DNA of 16,035 nucleotides from Bacteroidota bacterium (GCA_010027395.1 RGVD01000032.1:1-16035), one strand, 5' to 3'; counted from the stretch's first letter, positions 6,341 to 15,629 are shown. Notes: generated from the sequence alone by a model not told the origin. Numbers and translations: made by a program.

Positions 6341-7888
6341 CTATTTATTTTCTTCTTCTTCCACTGCATTAGAAATGCTCACTTCAGGCCTCATTTGAGG
6401 AAAAAGAAGCACATCTTGAATAGAATGAGAATTGGTCATTAACATGCACAACCTATCAATTCCAATACCAATACCAGCAGTAGGAGGCATACCATATTCT
6501 AAAGCTCTTAAGAAGTCGTTATCAATAAACATGGCTTCATCATCGCCTCTCTCCATCAATTTTACTTGCTCCTCAAATCGCTCTCTTTGCTCAATTGGAT
6601 CGTTTAACTCGCTGTATGCATTTGCTATTTCTTTACCATTCACCATCAATTCAAATCTCTCTACTAATCCTTCTTGGCTTCTATGTTTTTTTGTTAATGG
6701 AGATAATTCAACAGGATAATCAGTGATAAAAGTTGGTTGTATAAAATTCCCCTCACATTTAGCACCAAAAATCTCGTCAACTAACTTACCCTTACCCATA
6801 CTAGGCTTGGTTTCAATATGCAATTTATGGCAAACTTCTCTCAACTCATTTTCATCCATTTGACTTACATCAAAGCCTGTAAACTCTTTAATAGCTTCAA
6901 AAATTGGAACCCTTTTGAAAGGAGCTTTGAAATTTATTTGATTTTCCCCTACTTGCAATTCTGAAGTTCCATGCATGGCAATTGCTGTTTTCTCAAGCAA
7001 ATGCTCAGTAAAATCCATCATCCAAAGGTAGTCTTTATAGGCCACATAAAATTCCAAGATTGTAAATTCTGGATTATGAGTTCTGTCCATACCTTCATTT
7101 CTAAAGTTTCTACTGAATTCATATACAAAATCAAAACCACCAACAATCAGCCTTTTTAAATACAATTCGTTTGCAATTCTTAGGTAGAATGGAACATCCA
7201 ATGCATTATGATGGGTTATAAATGGCTTGGCAGCAGCACCTCCTGGAATATTTTGAAGTACTGGTGTGTCAACCTCCAAAGCACCATTTTCATTTAAAAA
7301 ATCACGAATGGTTTTTATCATCAAGGAGCGTTTTACAAACGTATCTTTAACCTGCGGATTGATAATCAAATCTGCGTATCTTTGACGGTATCTGAATTCT
7401 GGGTCTGTTACTGCGTCAAAAGTTTCACCTTCCTTTTCCTTAACGATTGGAAGTGGCTTCAGAGACTTAGATAATACAGTAAGGTTTTTAGCATGTAAAG
7501 AAATTTCGCCTGTTTTGGTTGTAAACATGTATCCTTCCACACCTATAATATCGCCAATATCTAAAAGTTTTTTAAAAACCACATCATACATGGTTTTGTC
7601 TTCATTAGGGCAAATATCATCCCTACGCACATACACTTGAATTCGAGCTACTGAATCTTGAATAACCGCAAAGCAAGCCTTACCCATATCCCTCACACTC
7701 ATAATTCTACCGGCAATCTTTACATTCTTAGAAGACTCATCTTCAATATTATTACCATATTTTTCGCGAACATCAGCGGATGTATGGCTCACTGAAAACA
7801 ATTCTGCAGGATATGGATTAATTCCGATCCTTTTAAGTTCGATTAATTTCTCCCTACGTAATAATTCTTGTTCGCTTAAATTCGTCAT
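6341..7888 (-). CDS. lysS: Lysyl-tRNA synthetase, class II
   Basis: This is a complete 515-aa class II lysine-tRNA ligase. An OB-fold anticodon-binding domain spans about residues 56-140 (VKIAGRIMSVRDMGKACFAV). The catalytic domain has motif 1 around YADLIINPQVKDTFVKRS (171-188), motif 2 as FSRNFRNEGMDRTHNPEF (258-275) and motif 3 as GIGIGIDRLCML (472-483), all with the expected arginines and acidic residues. The start is the ATG at 7888 (MTNLSEQELLRREKL); a longer reading from 7930 would add residues that lie inside the neighbour's terminator hairpin. The acidic C-terminal tail EEEENK is normal variation. It is preceded by a strong terminator, so it needs its own promoter between the hairpin and the start. 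The next gene downstream on the strand is the LytTR regulator, 129 bp away. Confidence 0.97.
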   Translation of the reverse strand: MTNLSEQELLRREKLIELKRIGINPYPAELFSVSHTSADVREKYGNNIEDESSKNVKIAGRIMSVRDMGKACFAVIQDSVARIQVYVRRDDICPNEDKTMYDVVFKKLLDIGDIIGVEGYMFTTKTGEISLHAKNLTVLSKSLKPLPIVKEKEGETFDAVTDPEFRYRQRYADLIINPQVKDTFVKRSLMIKTIRDFLNENGALEVDTPVLQNIPGGAAAKPFITHHNALDVPFYLRIANELYLKRLIVGGFDFVYEFSRNFRNEGMDRTHNPEFTILEFYVAYKDYLWMMDFTEHLLEKTAIAMHGTSELQVGENQINFKAPFKRVPIFEAIKEFTGFDVSQMDENELREVCHKLHIETKPSMGKGKLVDEIFGAKCEGNFIQPTFITDYPVELSPLTKKHRSQEGLVERFELMVNGKEIANAYSELNDPIEQRERFEEQVKLMERGDDEAMFIDNDFLRALEYGMPPTAGIGIGIDRLCMLMTNSHSIQDVLLFPQMRPEVSISNAVEEEENK

Positions 7889-7914
7889 TTCAATTTTAAA
7901 AAGTCTGCGAAAGT

Positions 7915-7946
7915 AAAAAAGCCATTCCATATTTTTATGGAATGGC
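7915..7946 (-). terminator. Strong intrinsic terminator after the LruC pseudogene
   Basis: GCCATTCCAT at 7921-7930 and ATGGAATGGC at 7937-7946 form, with one further A-T pair, an 11-bp perfect stem with a 4-nt loop. On the minus strand the stem is followed by six T (A-run 7915-7920). It lies 20 bp after the final stop of the LruC pseudogene and separates that unit from lysS. Confidence 0.92.
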
Positions 7947-7966
7947 CTAATTAGTTATAAATTATT

Positions 7967-9975
7967 TTAATAAAGTTTTGAACTGTTTCTGTATTCTGAT
8001 AGATTTCTATACCAATCTTGGAATTGAGTTCCACCAGATTGAGCCCATGCTGCAAACTTTAAATGTCCATTAATAATTGCTTCTCTCTCAAGCGGGTAAG
8101 AGAAGGTTTCAGGAATATTGATGGCAAATGGCAAATTATTAGCGGTTTTATAATACCTTCCAATGGCCGAATTTGAATTATCTGCATTGGTACCTAAAAT
8201 AGATCTGTTAACCAATTCAGTTGGCGCCATATCTGGAAGATGAACCTCAAAACCACGTCCTTTACCAGCCTCATCAATTTAAATAAATGGATTAAATGAG
8301 CTAAGTGATAAGTCTTGTGGTGAGCTGAAAGTCATTCCCACCGTGATTGTATCTGTTAGCTGAGGAATAGTTCCTGCTTTGGTGTTGTAATTATCTATAA
8401 TAGCCTTAGAATTTGTAAACACTTTAACAATAGCCTTTGTAGCTTCAGCTTCCAAACCCAATCCGCCTGTAATAGTTGCAATATCGCTTCTATTTAATGG
8501 TAACTCTACAGAGAAAGCATTTTTCAAGCTACCACCAGCAGCACGAAACTTATATTTACCGCTCATACTCAACATTTTATTGCTTGCATTTACAACACCG
8601 CTGTATTGATATGCCACAACCACATCATTCAAATCATAATCACCCTTGCTTGGCCATAAGTCTTCGAAAGCCACATTTGCATATGTGCTTGCTGAAGGAT
8701 AAAATACATTATAAGCTTTATTAGCATCATTAGGATAATCATCAAAAGCGTTTAAAACACCGTCACCGTCATTATCGTTTCCAGAAGAAGGTGTTGTTGG
8801 TATAATATTGGTTTTATCAATAGACTCAACCGGATCTGTAGTTACAGATATAATACAATCGTTAAAGTCTTCATCGCTTGCATTGTTTTCTCTCTTTTCA
8901 TCTTCAAATCCAATCACAAATTTCTCAGTAGGGTCATCATACAATAATGCTACATGTTCTTTTTCTGATGAGATTATTTCGGGATTAAATTTGCTGAAAG
9001 TGTAGAAAAATTTAGAATTTGATTTTACCAAATTTCCATCCCAACCATCTTGAGCAATAGCGAAACCAATTGATGTATCAGCACCAATACTTCCTATATA
9101 CACTTTGTTACCTGTTTCTAAACCTCCACCGCTTCCATCATATGAAGCATTTGGGAAAATCGCTATTAAAGCCTCAATTTCACTTACATTTTTTGGAGGA
9201 TTTTTAGTTGGGTATTTAAAGTAAAATAAACCATTTTTGTAAGCAGACCCTTCGTGAATAAAAGTTACCCAAATGTCGCACAATGCAGTCATATTTAAAT
9301 TTTTTTCTGAGCTAGATGCTAGATATTCTGGATGACTTATTGGAACTTTAGAATTCTCGGGTAAGGCCGCGTTAATATCAGCTAAAAACTTATTTGTTTC
9401 CTCTTCGTCTTTACTATCCAAATATTCAGGTACACCGCCCTCAACGCCTTTTGAATAGTCTCCTAATCTGTAAGATATTGCTGCAGCAGCTTTACCTAAA
9501 TTGTATATTTTCGGAACGTTTTTTGTTCAACGGTACGAACCAGTTGAGGATTTTTACCACCAATTTTTGCAGATACTCTACCACTGTTTACAGTGGCAAT
9601 TACATTATTAACTACTCCAATATAGTCAGTGTTTATCACTACCTCTTTCAAATAGGTTGGTATATTGTATTTAACATTTAAAACACCTGAAGTATTGGTA
9701 ACACCAGTTGCGATAATTTTACCACCATTTTCCAGACTATCATCCATGATATCCACCTTAACACCTTTTAAAGCTTGATCATTATTTGATAAAAGTGTAA
9801 TGTTAAAATTTACATCATCTGAAGTTTTGTAGTTAAAACTTTTTGGAACCACCATTTCTTCCATGGTCTTAGGATTCGGGTTTACAACTACTGATTGCTC
9901 ACTTTGTTTAATGTCCTTACTACACGATCCTAATAGGAGTGTTAATGAAAGGATTGAAATTGCTATATTTTTCAT
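7967..9975 (-). pseudogene. Broken LruC-domain lipoprotein gene (frameshift plus nonsense mutation)
   Basis: Three open segments (9975-9496, about 9518-8282, and 8278-7967) align end to end with the intact 670-aa paralogue at 11670-13682. The first segment starts with a lipoprotein signal peptide and lipobox LGSC (MKNIAISILSLTLLLGSCSKD), then the same N-terminal beta-rich domain. A run of six A (plus-strand T6, 9519-9524) lacks one base: adding it restores KNVPKIYNLGKA, matching FLGKS of the paralogue. The second lesion is TAA at 8281-8279, where the paralogue has TAT (Tyr, FNPFIYINEAG); the frame is open on both sides. With the missing base the gene would be 2010 bp, encoding 669 aa, almost exactly the paralogue's length. 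The DUF4114-like motif, DDYPND and FEDLWPSKGDYDLNDVV all remain, so decay is recent. If expressed, only an N-terminal 159-aa lipoprotein would be made. Confidence 0.88.
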
Positions 9976-10093
9976 TTGGTTTTGTTTAATTAATTATTTT
10001 ATTTTCATTTCGCATATTACATACCAAATATGTAAAACACTCACTATCTGAAAATTAAAAAAATATGCTATAATAAACTATCCCAATTTGAAA

Positions 10094-11578
10094 CTATTTT
10101 CCGTTTTTAGTCAATACACTAATTCCTGCTTTAGCTTTTTGCTCAATGCTATATTTGTATTGGTAGTTTTTATAGCTTAGTGCTTGGTTATAATGAAGTA
10201 AAGATAATTCCTTATTTCCTAGTTTATTGTATATAATACCTAACTGCAAATGAGAATTTGGTATAATATATAAGTTAGTTATTGCGCCTAATTTAATAAC
10301 CAACAAATAGTTGTCAATCGCCTTTTGATATTTATTTGTTTCTTGGCTAATTTTTGCAAGTCTATAGTGATATTCAATTCTTTCTATGTCATTAATATTT
10401 CTGTTAGTTAATAACTGTAATTCTTTTTCAGCCATACTGTAGTAACCACCATCTGTTAAAAGTCTGGTTTTTAACAATACTAGGTTAGGAAGTTTTTCAG
10501 GCACACCTTGCGATGGCAATGCTGGCCATTGTTTATCGCTTTCCCTATATTTTTTAGATAAGCCGATATACAAATAATATTCGCTTGTATCACCTTTAAT
10601 AAGATAGCTCCATGCTAGTTTGGTATATGCCTCTTCATAAAGGCTTTTATTTGGACAAAGACTAACAAATTTTTTAAGGTAAACTGTTGCATCCTCATCC
10701 AATCGGGTAAGTTTCATGCTTCCTAATAAAAAATCAGTATAGTGAAAATTGACATAATCCTTAGTATGTGGTTTTAGCAAAAGGTTTCTAATTCCCTCAT
10801 CTGTCATATCACATTTATGGGCTATAAATGCCCTGATGCAAGCGCTCATTAAATTTGTTTCAAAATCGGAGGTATATTTCTCGGTAAGTACCCAATTAGT
10901 TATTTTATTTTTTTCGAAATTTATTTGCATCAAACAATATAATATTTTTGCACTTTGGAGTTCAATTGGTAGTTGTTGAGAATTTGAATTACTTGAAATA
11001 AATTTCCTCATCATTCCCATCCCTTCTTCGTAGTTTCCATTCAAGCCAACAATACCTGCAATCCATTTATAGCCATCTGGAATGATACCGATTATGACTT
11101 TCAAAATTCCAAGGTCTTTGTTATTAAGTAAAAAATTGGGATACAGACTTGCGTTTTTTTCAAGGAGTTGAAATGCAGACCTAAAATCCATAGCTGCGGA
11201 TAAATAATCTCCATTTTGACTTTTAACAAAAGCCCATTGAAGATGAACATCAGCTTGGGCATATAAAAAATAAGGACTTGGATTGGTTTTCTTCGAAAGA
11301 ATATTTAACCGTAAATCTCTATTCGGCAGAAGTTTTTTATAATCATCTTTACTTTGAGAGGCAATAATTCTATAAATATCAATGTAATTTTCTATGAAGT
11401 AAGTAGCTTGGTTGTTTGGATTCTCTTTTTTCTCTGCATCTACAAGAGCCTGTCCATTTCTTAATTGAAGCCTAGAAATATAATTCTGGGCCTCTATTAA
11501 TCGTGCATTTATAATAAAATCAGCTTTAGAGATTAAAGGAAAAAGTAAAAGAAATATGCAAATTAATAGGTCACGCAT
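10094..11578 (-). CDS. Exported tetratricopeptide-repeat protein
   Basis: This is a 494-aa protein with an N-terminal signal peptide (MRDLLICIFLLLFPLISKA, cleaved before about residue 20) and no lipobox, so it is probably periplasmic or secreted. The ATG at 11578 is chosen over one at 11587 because it gives a standard signal peptide. The rest is helical. Clear TPR-like units occur near the C-terminus: YHYRLAKISQETNKYQKAIDNYLL around 403-426 and SHLQLGIIYNKLGNKELSLLHYNQAL around 442-467, with weaker helical hairpins earlier, such as AQADVHLQWAFVKSQNGDYLSAAMDF. TPR folds bind other proteins; no enzyme motif is visible. It sits between the LruC pseudogene and the intact LruC gene on the same strand (gaps of 118 and 91 bp), so a shared role at the cell surface is possible but is inference. 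Confidence 0.72.
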   Translation of the reverse strand: MRDLLICIFLLLFPLISKADFIINARLIEAQNYISRLQLRNGQALVDAEKKENPNNQATYFIENYIDIYRIIASQSKDDYKKLLPNRDLRLNILSKKTNPSPYFLYAQADVHLQWAFVKSQNGDYLSAAMDFRSAFQLLEKNASLYPNFLLNNKDLGILKVIIGIIPDGYKWIAGIVGLNGNYEEGMGMMRKFISSNSNSQQLPIELQSAKILYCLMQINFEKNKITNWVLTEKYTSDFETNLMSACIRAFIAHKCDMTDEGIRNLLLKPHTKDYVNFHYTDFLLGSMKLTRLDEDATVYLKKFVSLCPNKSLYEEAYTKLAWSYLIKGDTSEYYLYIGLSKKYRESDKQWPALPSQGVPEKLPNLVLLKTRLLTDGGYYSMAEKELQLLTNRNINDIERIEYHYRLAKISQETNKYQKAIDNYLLVIKLGAITNLYIIPNSHLQLGIIYNKLGNKELSLLHYNQALSYKNYQYKYSIEQKAKAGISVLTKNGK

Positions 11579-11669
11579 TTTATACAAAGTTCAATACATT
11601 TTACCCAATCTCAAGCAAAGACATCGCCTATTATACCAACAATTTGTCCATATCTTAAAAAGAACCAAT

Positions 11670-13682
11670 TTAATACACATTATTAGGATTTCTATATCCT
11701 GAAATATTTTGATACCAGTTGGTGTATTGCAGTCCCCCAGATTGAGCCCAAGAGGCAAATTTTAGATATGCATTTATGATAGCTTGCCCTTCTGCAGGAT
11801 AGTCAAATTTTTCAGGTATGCTGATGGCAAATGGTAAGTTACTTTTGGTTTTATAATATCTACCAGATGAAGGTTTTGAATCATCTGAAGAAGTTCCAAA
11901 AACCGATGCATCTGCCAATTCAGTCGGAGGATGGTCGGGCAGATGAACCTCATATCCCCTGCCTTTGCCAGCTTCGTTGATATAAATAAATGGGTTAAAT
12001 TCACTAAGGGTGAAGCTTTGGGGATTATTGAACAATATAGAAAAGGAGACTGTATCCGTTTGAACAGCTGCTACTCCTGGCCTTGTATTGTAACCTGAAA
12101 TTATATCCTTTGTATTATCAAAAACCTTTATAATCGCTTTTGTGGTATTTGGATCTAGAACCAAACCAGGACTGGCACTAAAGGTAGATATAACATTTTT
12201 ATTGGATGGCAGTTCTACAGCAAATGAATTGTGAAAAACCCCACCAGCGGCACGAAGTTTATAATGGGCTGATATATTCACCACTTTGTTATTTGCATTC
12301 ACAGCGGCAAAATATTGATATGCTACCACCACATCATTTAAATCGTGATCTCCCTTACTAGGCCATAAATCCTCAAAAGCTACATTAGCATAATAGGATG
12401 GATTTGGATAAAATACATTATAGGCTCGTAAAGGATCGTTTGGATAATCATCAAAAGCATTTATCACGCCATCACGATCATTATCGATTCCTGTTGAGGG
12501 GTCGGTAATTTCAATACCTGAAGTATCTATAGACCTAACAGGAGAAGCATTAGCATATACCAGACAATCATTAAAATCATCATCAGTACCCCCTTCTCTA
12601 TTTAAGTCTTCAAAACCAATCAAAAATCTTTGAGTTGGGTTATCGTACAAAAAGGCAACATGCTCTCTTTTGCTCGGGTTAGTCTCAGGATTTAATTCTT
12701 TTATTGAATAATAAAAGGTACTAGTATAAGTCACATCATTATAATTCCAACCATTCGAAGCCAAAGCAAATCCAATAGAAGTATCTGCCCCAACCCTACC
12801 TATAAAAACCTTATCACCTGTAGCTAATCCGCTACCTGCGTATGAGGTATTAGGAAATATTGCAATTAATGAATCTATCTGACTTGAATTTGTTGGTTTG
12901 TTATTGGTTGGATATTTAAAAAAGAATAATGAATTACTATAGCCTGCACCTTCATGTACAAAAGTTAACCAAACATCACACAACGCATTCAAAACAAGGT
13001 TTTTCTCTAAATTTGGTGCTAGGTATTGGGGATGATGATTCATCACGCTTAAGTTTTCGGGTAAAGAATTGTTTACATCCGCTAAAAATTGACCTGAAAT
13101 AACATCTTTGGGGAAGGTGAAATAAATAGGCACGCCACCATCCATGCCCTTGCTAAATGTTCCTAGCCTGTATGATAGACGACTGAAAGATTTGCCAAGA
13201 AATCTTTGCTTACTGATATTTTCATTTCTAACCGTTTGATATTTTTCAGGATTCTTACCACCTATACGCGCGAAGACTTTTCCATTGCTAAGTGGAATTA
13301 TTATATTATTTATTACTCCTATATAATCCGTATTAATTACCACTTCTTTAAGATAATTTGGAATGTTATAATTTCCCTCAAGTACACCTGATGAATTGGT
13401 GAGTCCAGTTGCCAATATCTTCCCTCCATTTTCAGGACTATTATCCATTACATCCACGCGTACACCTCTTAATGGATTGTCATTATTAGCTAAAAGAGTA
13501 ATATTAAAATCGAGAATATTGGTAGTGTTGTATTGAAAACCAATAGGCACATTCATTTCGTCCATGGTTTTGGGATCGAGATTTGGGCCAATTGGTTTTA
13601 GTCCTTCTCCGGGTTTTACTTGTCTGATACAAGAACAGAATCCAATTATAACGGCAAAAATGCAAAGTAGTCTTTTTCTCAT
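11670..13682 (-). CDS. LruC-domain surface lipoprotein with DUF4114-like region
   Basis: This is an intact 670-aa protein with a lipoprotein signal: MRKRLLCIFAVIIGFCSC, Cys18 being the likely lipidated residue. Residues about 57-145 form a beta-rich domain resembling carboxypeptidase-regulatory folds. About 230-380 resembles DUF4114, with GFEDL at 356-360 and TDDDFNDCL at 366-374. A calcium-binding-like Asp-rich loop DNDRDGVINAFDDYPND follows at 400-416. The LruC/DUF4842-like domain covers about 420-670, with FEDLWPSKGDHDLND at 436-450 and a Trp-rich end (WAQSGG, NWYQN). Related Bacteroidota proteins are predicted outer-membrane or surface lipoproteins of unknown function; the name comes from a Leptospira lipoprotein. 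It is paralogous over its full length to the pseudogene at 7967-9975. It follows a very strong terminator and precedes the TPR gene. Confidence 0.85.
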   Translation of the reverse strand: MRKRLLCIFAVIIGFCSCIRQVKPGEGLKPIGPNLDPKTMDEMNVPIGFQYNTTNILDFNITLLANNDNPLRGVRVDVMDNSPENGGKILATGLTNSSGVLEGNYNIPNYLKEVVINTDYIGVINNIIIPLSNGKVFARIGGKNPEKYQTVRNENISKQRFLGKSFSRLSYRLGTFSKGMDGGVPIYFTFPKDVISGQFLADVNNSLPENLSVMNHHPQYLAPNLEKNLVLNALCDVWLTFVHEGAGYSNSLFFFKYPTNNKPTNSSQIDSLIAIFPNTSYAGSGLATGDKVFIGRVGADTSIGFALASNGWNYNDVTYTSTFYYSIKELNPETNPSKREHVAFLYDNPTQRFLIGFEDLNREGGTDDDFNDCLVYANASPVRSIDTSGIEITDPSTGIDNDRDGVINAFDDYPNDPLRAYNVFYPNPSYYANVAFEDLWPSKGDHDLNDVVVAYQYFAAVNANNKVVNISAHYKLRAAGGVFHNSFAVELPSNKNVISTFSASPGLVLDPNTTKAIIKVFDNTKDIISGYNTRPGVAAVQTDTVSFSILFNNPQSFTLSEFNPFIYINEAGKGRGYEVHLPDHPPTELADASVFGTSSDDSKPSSGRYYKTKSNLPFAISIPEKFDYPAEGQAIINAYLKFASWAQSGGLQYTNWYQNISGYRNPNNVY

Positions 13683-13789
13683 GATACTGTATACTGTCGG
13701 CAGATTTTTGAATACAGCAAATTTGCACTATAAGGAGCATCACTAATTATAGCTAAAGCTATGTTATCCCATATATTTGTGAATAGTTT

Positions 13790-13841
13790 TTTTTATAAAA
13801 CAGAAAACCCCGACAAGTCGGGGTTTTCTGTTTTATAAAAA
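13790..13841. terminator. Very long perfect hairpin, terminator of the nif3 operon
   Basis: Arms of 25 bp (13790-13814 and 13817-13841) are fully complementary around a 2-nt centre. The core is GC-rich (ACCCCGAC and GTCGGGGT), flanked by A-runs and T-runs (AAAACAGAAAA and its complement), so the structure can act as an intrinsic terminator on either strand. It lies 10 bp after the stop of the zinc-ribbon gene and before the LruC gene, both on the minus strand, so ending the nif3 operon is its evident job. Confidence 0.93.
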
Positions 13842-13850
13842 GCTAAATAG

Positions 13851-14612
13851 TTAGTTCATTTCTTGTTGAACTTCGCCTGCCAAGTCCGTATCAACGATTA
13901 CTCGACCACAGTTTTCACAAACTATGATTTTTTTACGTTGTTTGATATCAGCTTGACGTTGAGGAGGAATACCTGCAAAACAACCACCACAGCTATCTCT
14001 CATAACCACTGCCACACCAATTCCATTTTTAACACTTTTTCTGATTCTATCATAAGAAGTGGCTAAGCGTTGATCAGCCACTTCAGCAGCTTTTTCACGT
14101 TGTTTCAAATAACCAGCTTCTTCTTTTTCAGTTTCGGCAGTAATGGTAATCAATTCTCCTTTTTTAGAAGTAAGGTCTAATTTACGACCATCAAGCTCAG
14201 CTGTTAGGGTTTCAACTGTTTTTTTCTTTTGTTCGATATCGAAATTAGCATTTTTGATGCGCTTATCTGCAGCTTGTTGCTCAAGACCAGTCATTTCAAT
14301 TTCTTTATTCAAAGCTTCGTACTCTCGGTTATTTTTAACCGATTCCAATTGCTTCTCGTATTTTTTTCCTAATGCTTTTGATTCTTGGATTTTGATTTTA
14401 TTGTTGCCAATGCTTTCTTCCAACTTCTTGATATCTGCACTCATGTTACTTAAGCGGGTTTCCATACCAATGATTTCATCTTCTAAATCAGATACTTCCA
14501 TCGGAAGTTCGCCACGCAATGCATGAAGCTTATCTATTTTAGTATCAATGATTTGTAATTTGAAAAGTGCTTTCAGTTTTTGTTCGATGCTTACTTCGCT
14601 TGCTACTGCCAT
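13851..14612 (-). CDS. Coiled-coil protein with C-terminal C4 zinc ribbon
   Basis: This 253-aa protein consists of a long antiparallel coiled coil (about residues 10-190, rich in Lys, Glu and Leu heptads) and a C-terminal zinc ribbon with Cys208, Cys211 (SCGGCFAGIPPQ), Cys232 and Cys235 (CENCGRVIV). This architecture matches the zf-RING_7 / C4-type zinc-ribbon family (PF02591), often found next to Nif3 genes, as here. A role in nucleic-acid or protein binding is likely, but the exact function is unknown. It starts at ATG 14612, 3 nt after the Nif3 stop, so translational coupling is likely. A long terminator hairpin follows. Confidence 0.9.
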   Translation of the reverse strand: MAVASEVSIEQKLKALFKLQIIDTKIDKLHALRGELPMEVSDLEDEIIGMETRLSNMSADIKKLEESIGNNKIKIQESKALGKKYEKQLESVKNNREYEALNKEIEMTGLEQQAADKRIKNANFDIEQKKKTVETLTAELDGRKLDLTSKKGELITITAETEKEEAGYLKQREKAAEVADQRLATSYDRIRKSVKNGIGVAVVMRDSCGGCFAGIPPQRQADIKQRKKIIVCENCGRVIVDTDLAGEVQQEMN

Positions 14613-14615
14613 ATT

Positions 14616-15629
14616 TTAATAATAATAATTAACAGGGTTTGTATTTGTTTTAGATAAAAGGACGGCAAATGTATGAAATTTTTTGAGAATCAACTCACTT
14701 AAAAGCTCTTTGGTAAATTTTTCACTCTCATAGTGCCCAATATCAGCAATCATAAGCTTTTTCTCGGCATCAAAAAATTCGTGATATTTTACTCTCTTAA
14801 TATTTTTCGAGAAGGGAGTGAAACGAATAACATCCAAATCCATGTTATTTTTCAAGTACTTCAAAAATTCTTCAGGACTCATTTCATTTTCCAATTCACC
14901 TACCAAACCTGATCCTGTTTTTTCAAAAAAGTTTTCAATAGGGTAAATATCATAAGCCACCTCCTCATAGGGATGGTTTTTTATGAGGGCTGCTAAAATT
15001 TGCGTTTGTAAAAAAGCTGGGAAAATGGTTTCCAAACGAATCTCTTGTTCTTGGTGCTGTTTTTCAATTTCGCCAACAAAAGGATTGGCTTCGCTTGATG
15101 CTTTGAATGAGCCTAAGCCAGGGGCAGCAAAACTACATTCGCTGTAATTTCCAATGTGCCCCGCACCTGCATCAAAAATAGCTTGTTTTACTTTTTCTGC
15201 AGAATCAACAGGGACAAATGTCACTAGCTTTTTAAGTAAATTGGGTTTGGGTGCTAAAATACCAGTTCTAATGAGACCTAGCTTGTCAGCTATTCTTTTA
15301 TTTACTCCTTCATACACATTATCTAAATTGGTATGAATGGCATAAATAGCTATGTCGTTTTTAATGGCTTTGATTACGGTTCTTTCGACATAGTTTTTAC
15401 CGTTAATTTTTTTTAATCCACTAAACACAATGGGATGATGAGCTACAATAATGTTGCAATTATTAGCAATGGCTTCATCCACCACTTCCTCAATACAATC
15501 AAGTGAAATCAGAACACCTGATATTTCCATATCATCATTACCTATTATAAGACCAGCATTGTCATAAGACTCTTGAAGGCTTGAAGGCGCTACGGTTTCG
15601 AGATAATTTGTAAGTTCTTTTATCTTCAT
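14616..15629 (-). CDS. Nif3-like dinuclear metal-centre protein, with an internal core deletion
   Basis: This is a 337-aa member of the Nif3/YqfO/YbgI family. Metal-binding residues are present: His64-His65 (AHHPIVFSG), Asp103 (IHTNLD), His299 and Glu303 (DIGHYESE). Residues about 132-230 form the PII-like insert found in longer members (NHPYEEVAYDIYPIEN at its end). The C-terminus TNTNPVNYYY is family-typical. Between Val280 and Lys281 (KNIKRV then KYHEFF) the protein lacks the conserved core segment of about 27 residues that normally reads like AVCGGSGSFL...ADVFITADF. Adding it would give about 364 aa, the usual length. The reading frame is intact across the junction at 14789/14790. Function in the family is unsettled; older annotation calls it GTP cyclohydrolase 1 type 2. 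It starts 5 nt after the methyltransferase stop and forms an operon with it and the zinc-ribbon gene. Confidence 0.9.
   Translation of the reverse strand: MKIKELTNYLETVAPSSLQESYDNAGLIIGNDDMEISGVLISLDCIEEVVDEAIANNCNIIVAHHPIVFSGLKKINGKNYVERTVIKAIKNDIAIYAIHTNLDNVYEGVNKRIADKLGLIRTGILAPKPNLLKKLVTFVPVDSAEKVKQAIFDAGAGHIGNYSECSFAAPGLGSFKASSEANPFVGEIEKQHQEQEIRLETIFPAFLQTQILAALIKNHPYEEVAYDIYPIENFFEKTGSGLVGELENEMSPEEFLKYLKNNMDLDVIRFTPFSKNIKRVKYHEFFDAEKKLMIADIGHYESEKFTKELLSELILKKFHTFAVLLSKTNTNPVNYYY

Noticed and set aside
7907..7915. Possible -7 promoter element TACTTTCG before lysS
   Set aside because: It has one mismatch to TAnnTTTG and no TTG-type -33 element at the right distance, where the preceding terminator hairpin lies.
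7967..9975. Reading the split LruC gene as three separate functional proteins or as use of a recoded stop codon
   Set aside because: The segments join into one protein matching the paralogue; other genes here use TAA as a normal stop, and neither downstream piece has a plausible start.
10017..10035. TTACATA...TATGTAA small inverted repeat before the LruC pseudogene
   Set aside because: The arms are only 7 bp and AT-only except for one C/G, as expected by chance in this AT-rich gap, and no T-run follows.
13684..13697. Tandem ATACTGT ATACTGT just upstream of the intact LruC gene start
   Set aside because: Two 7-nt copies are too short to support a functional repeat or operator.
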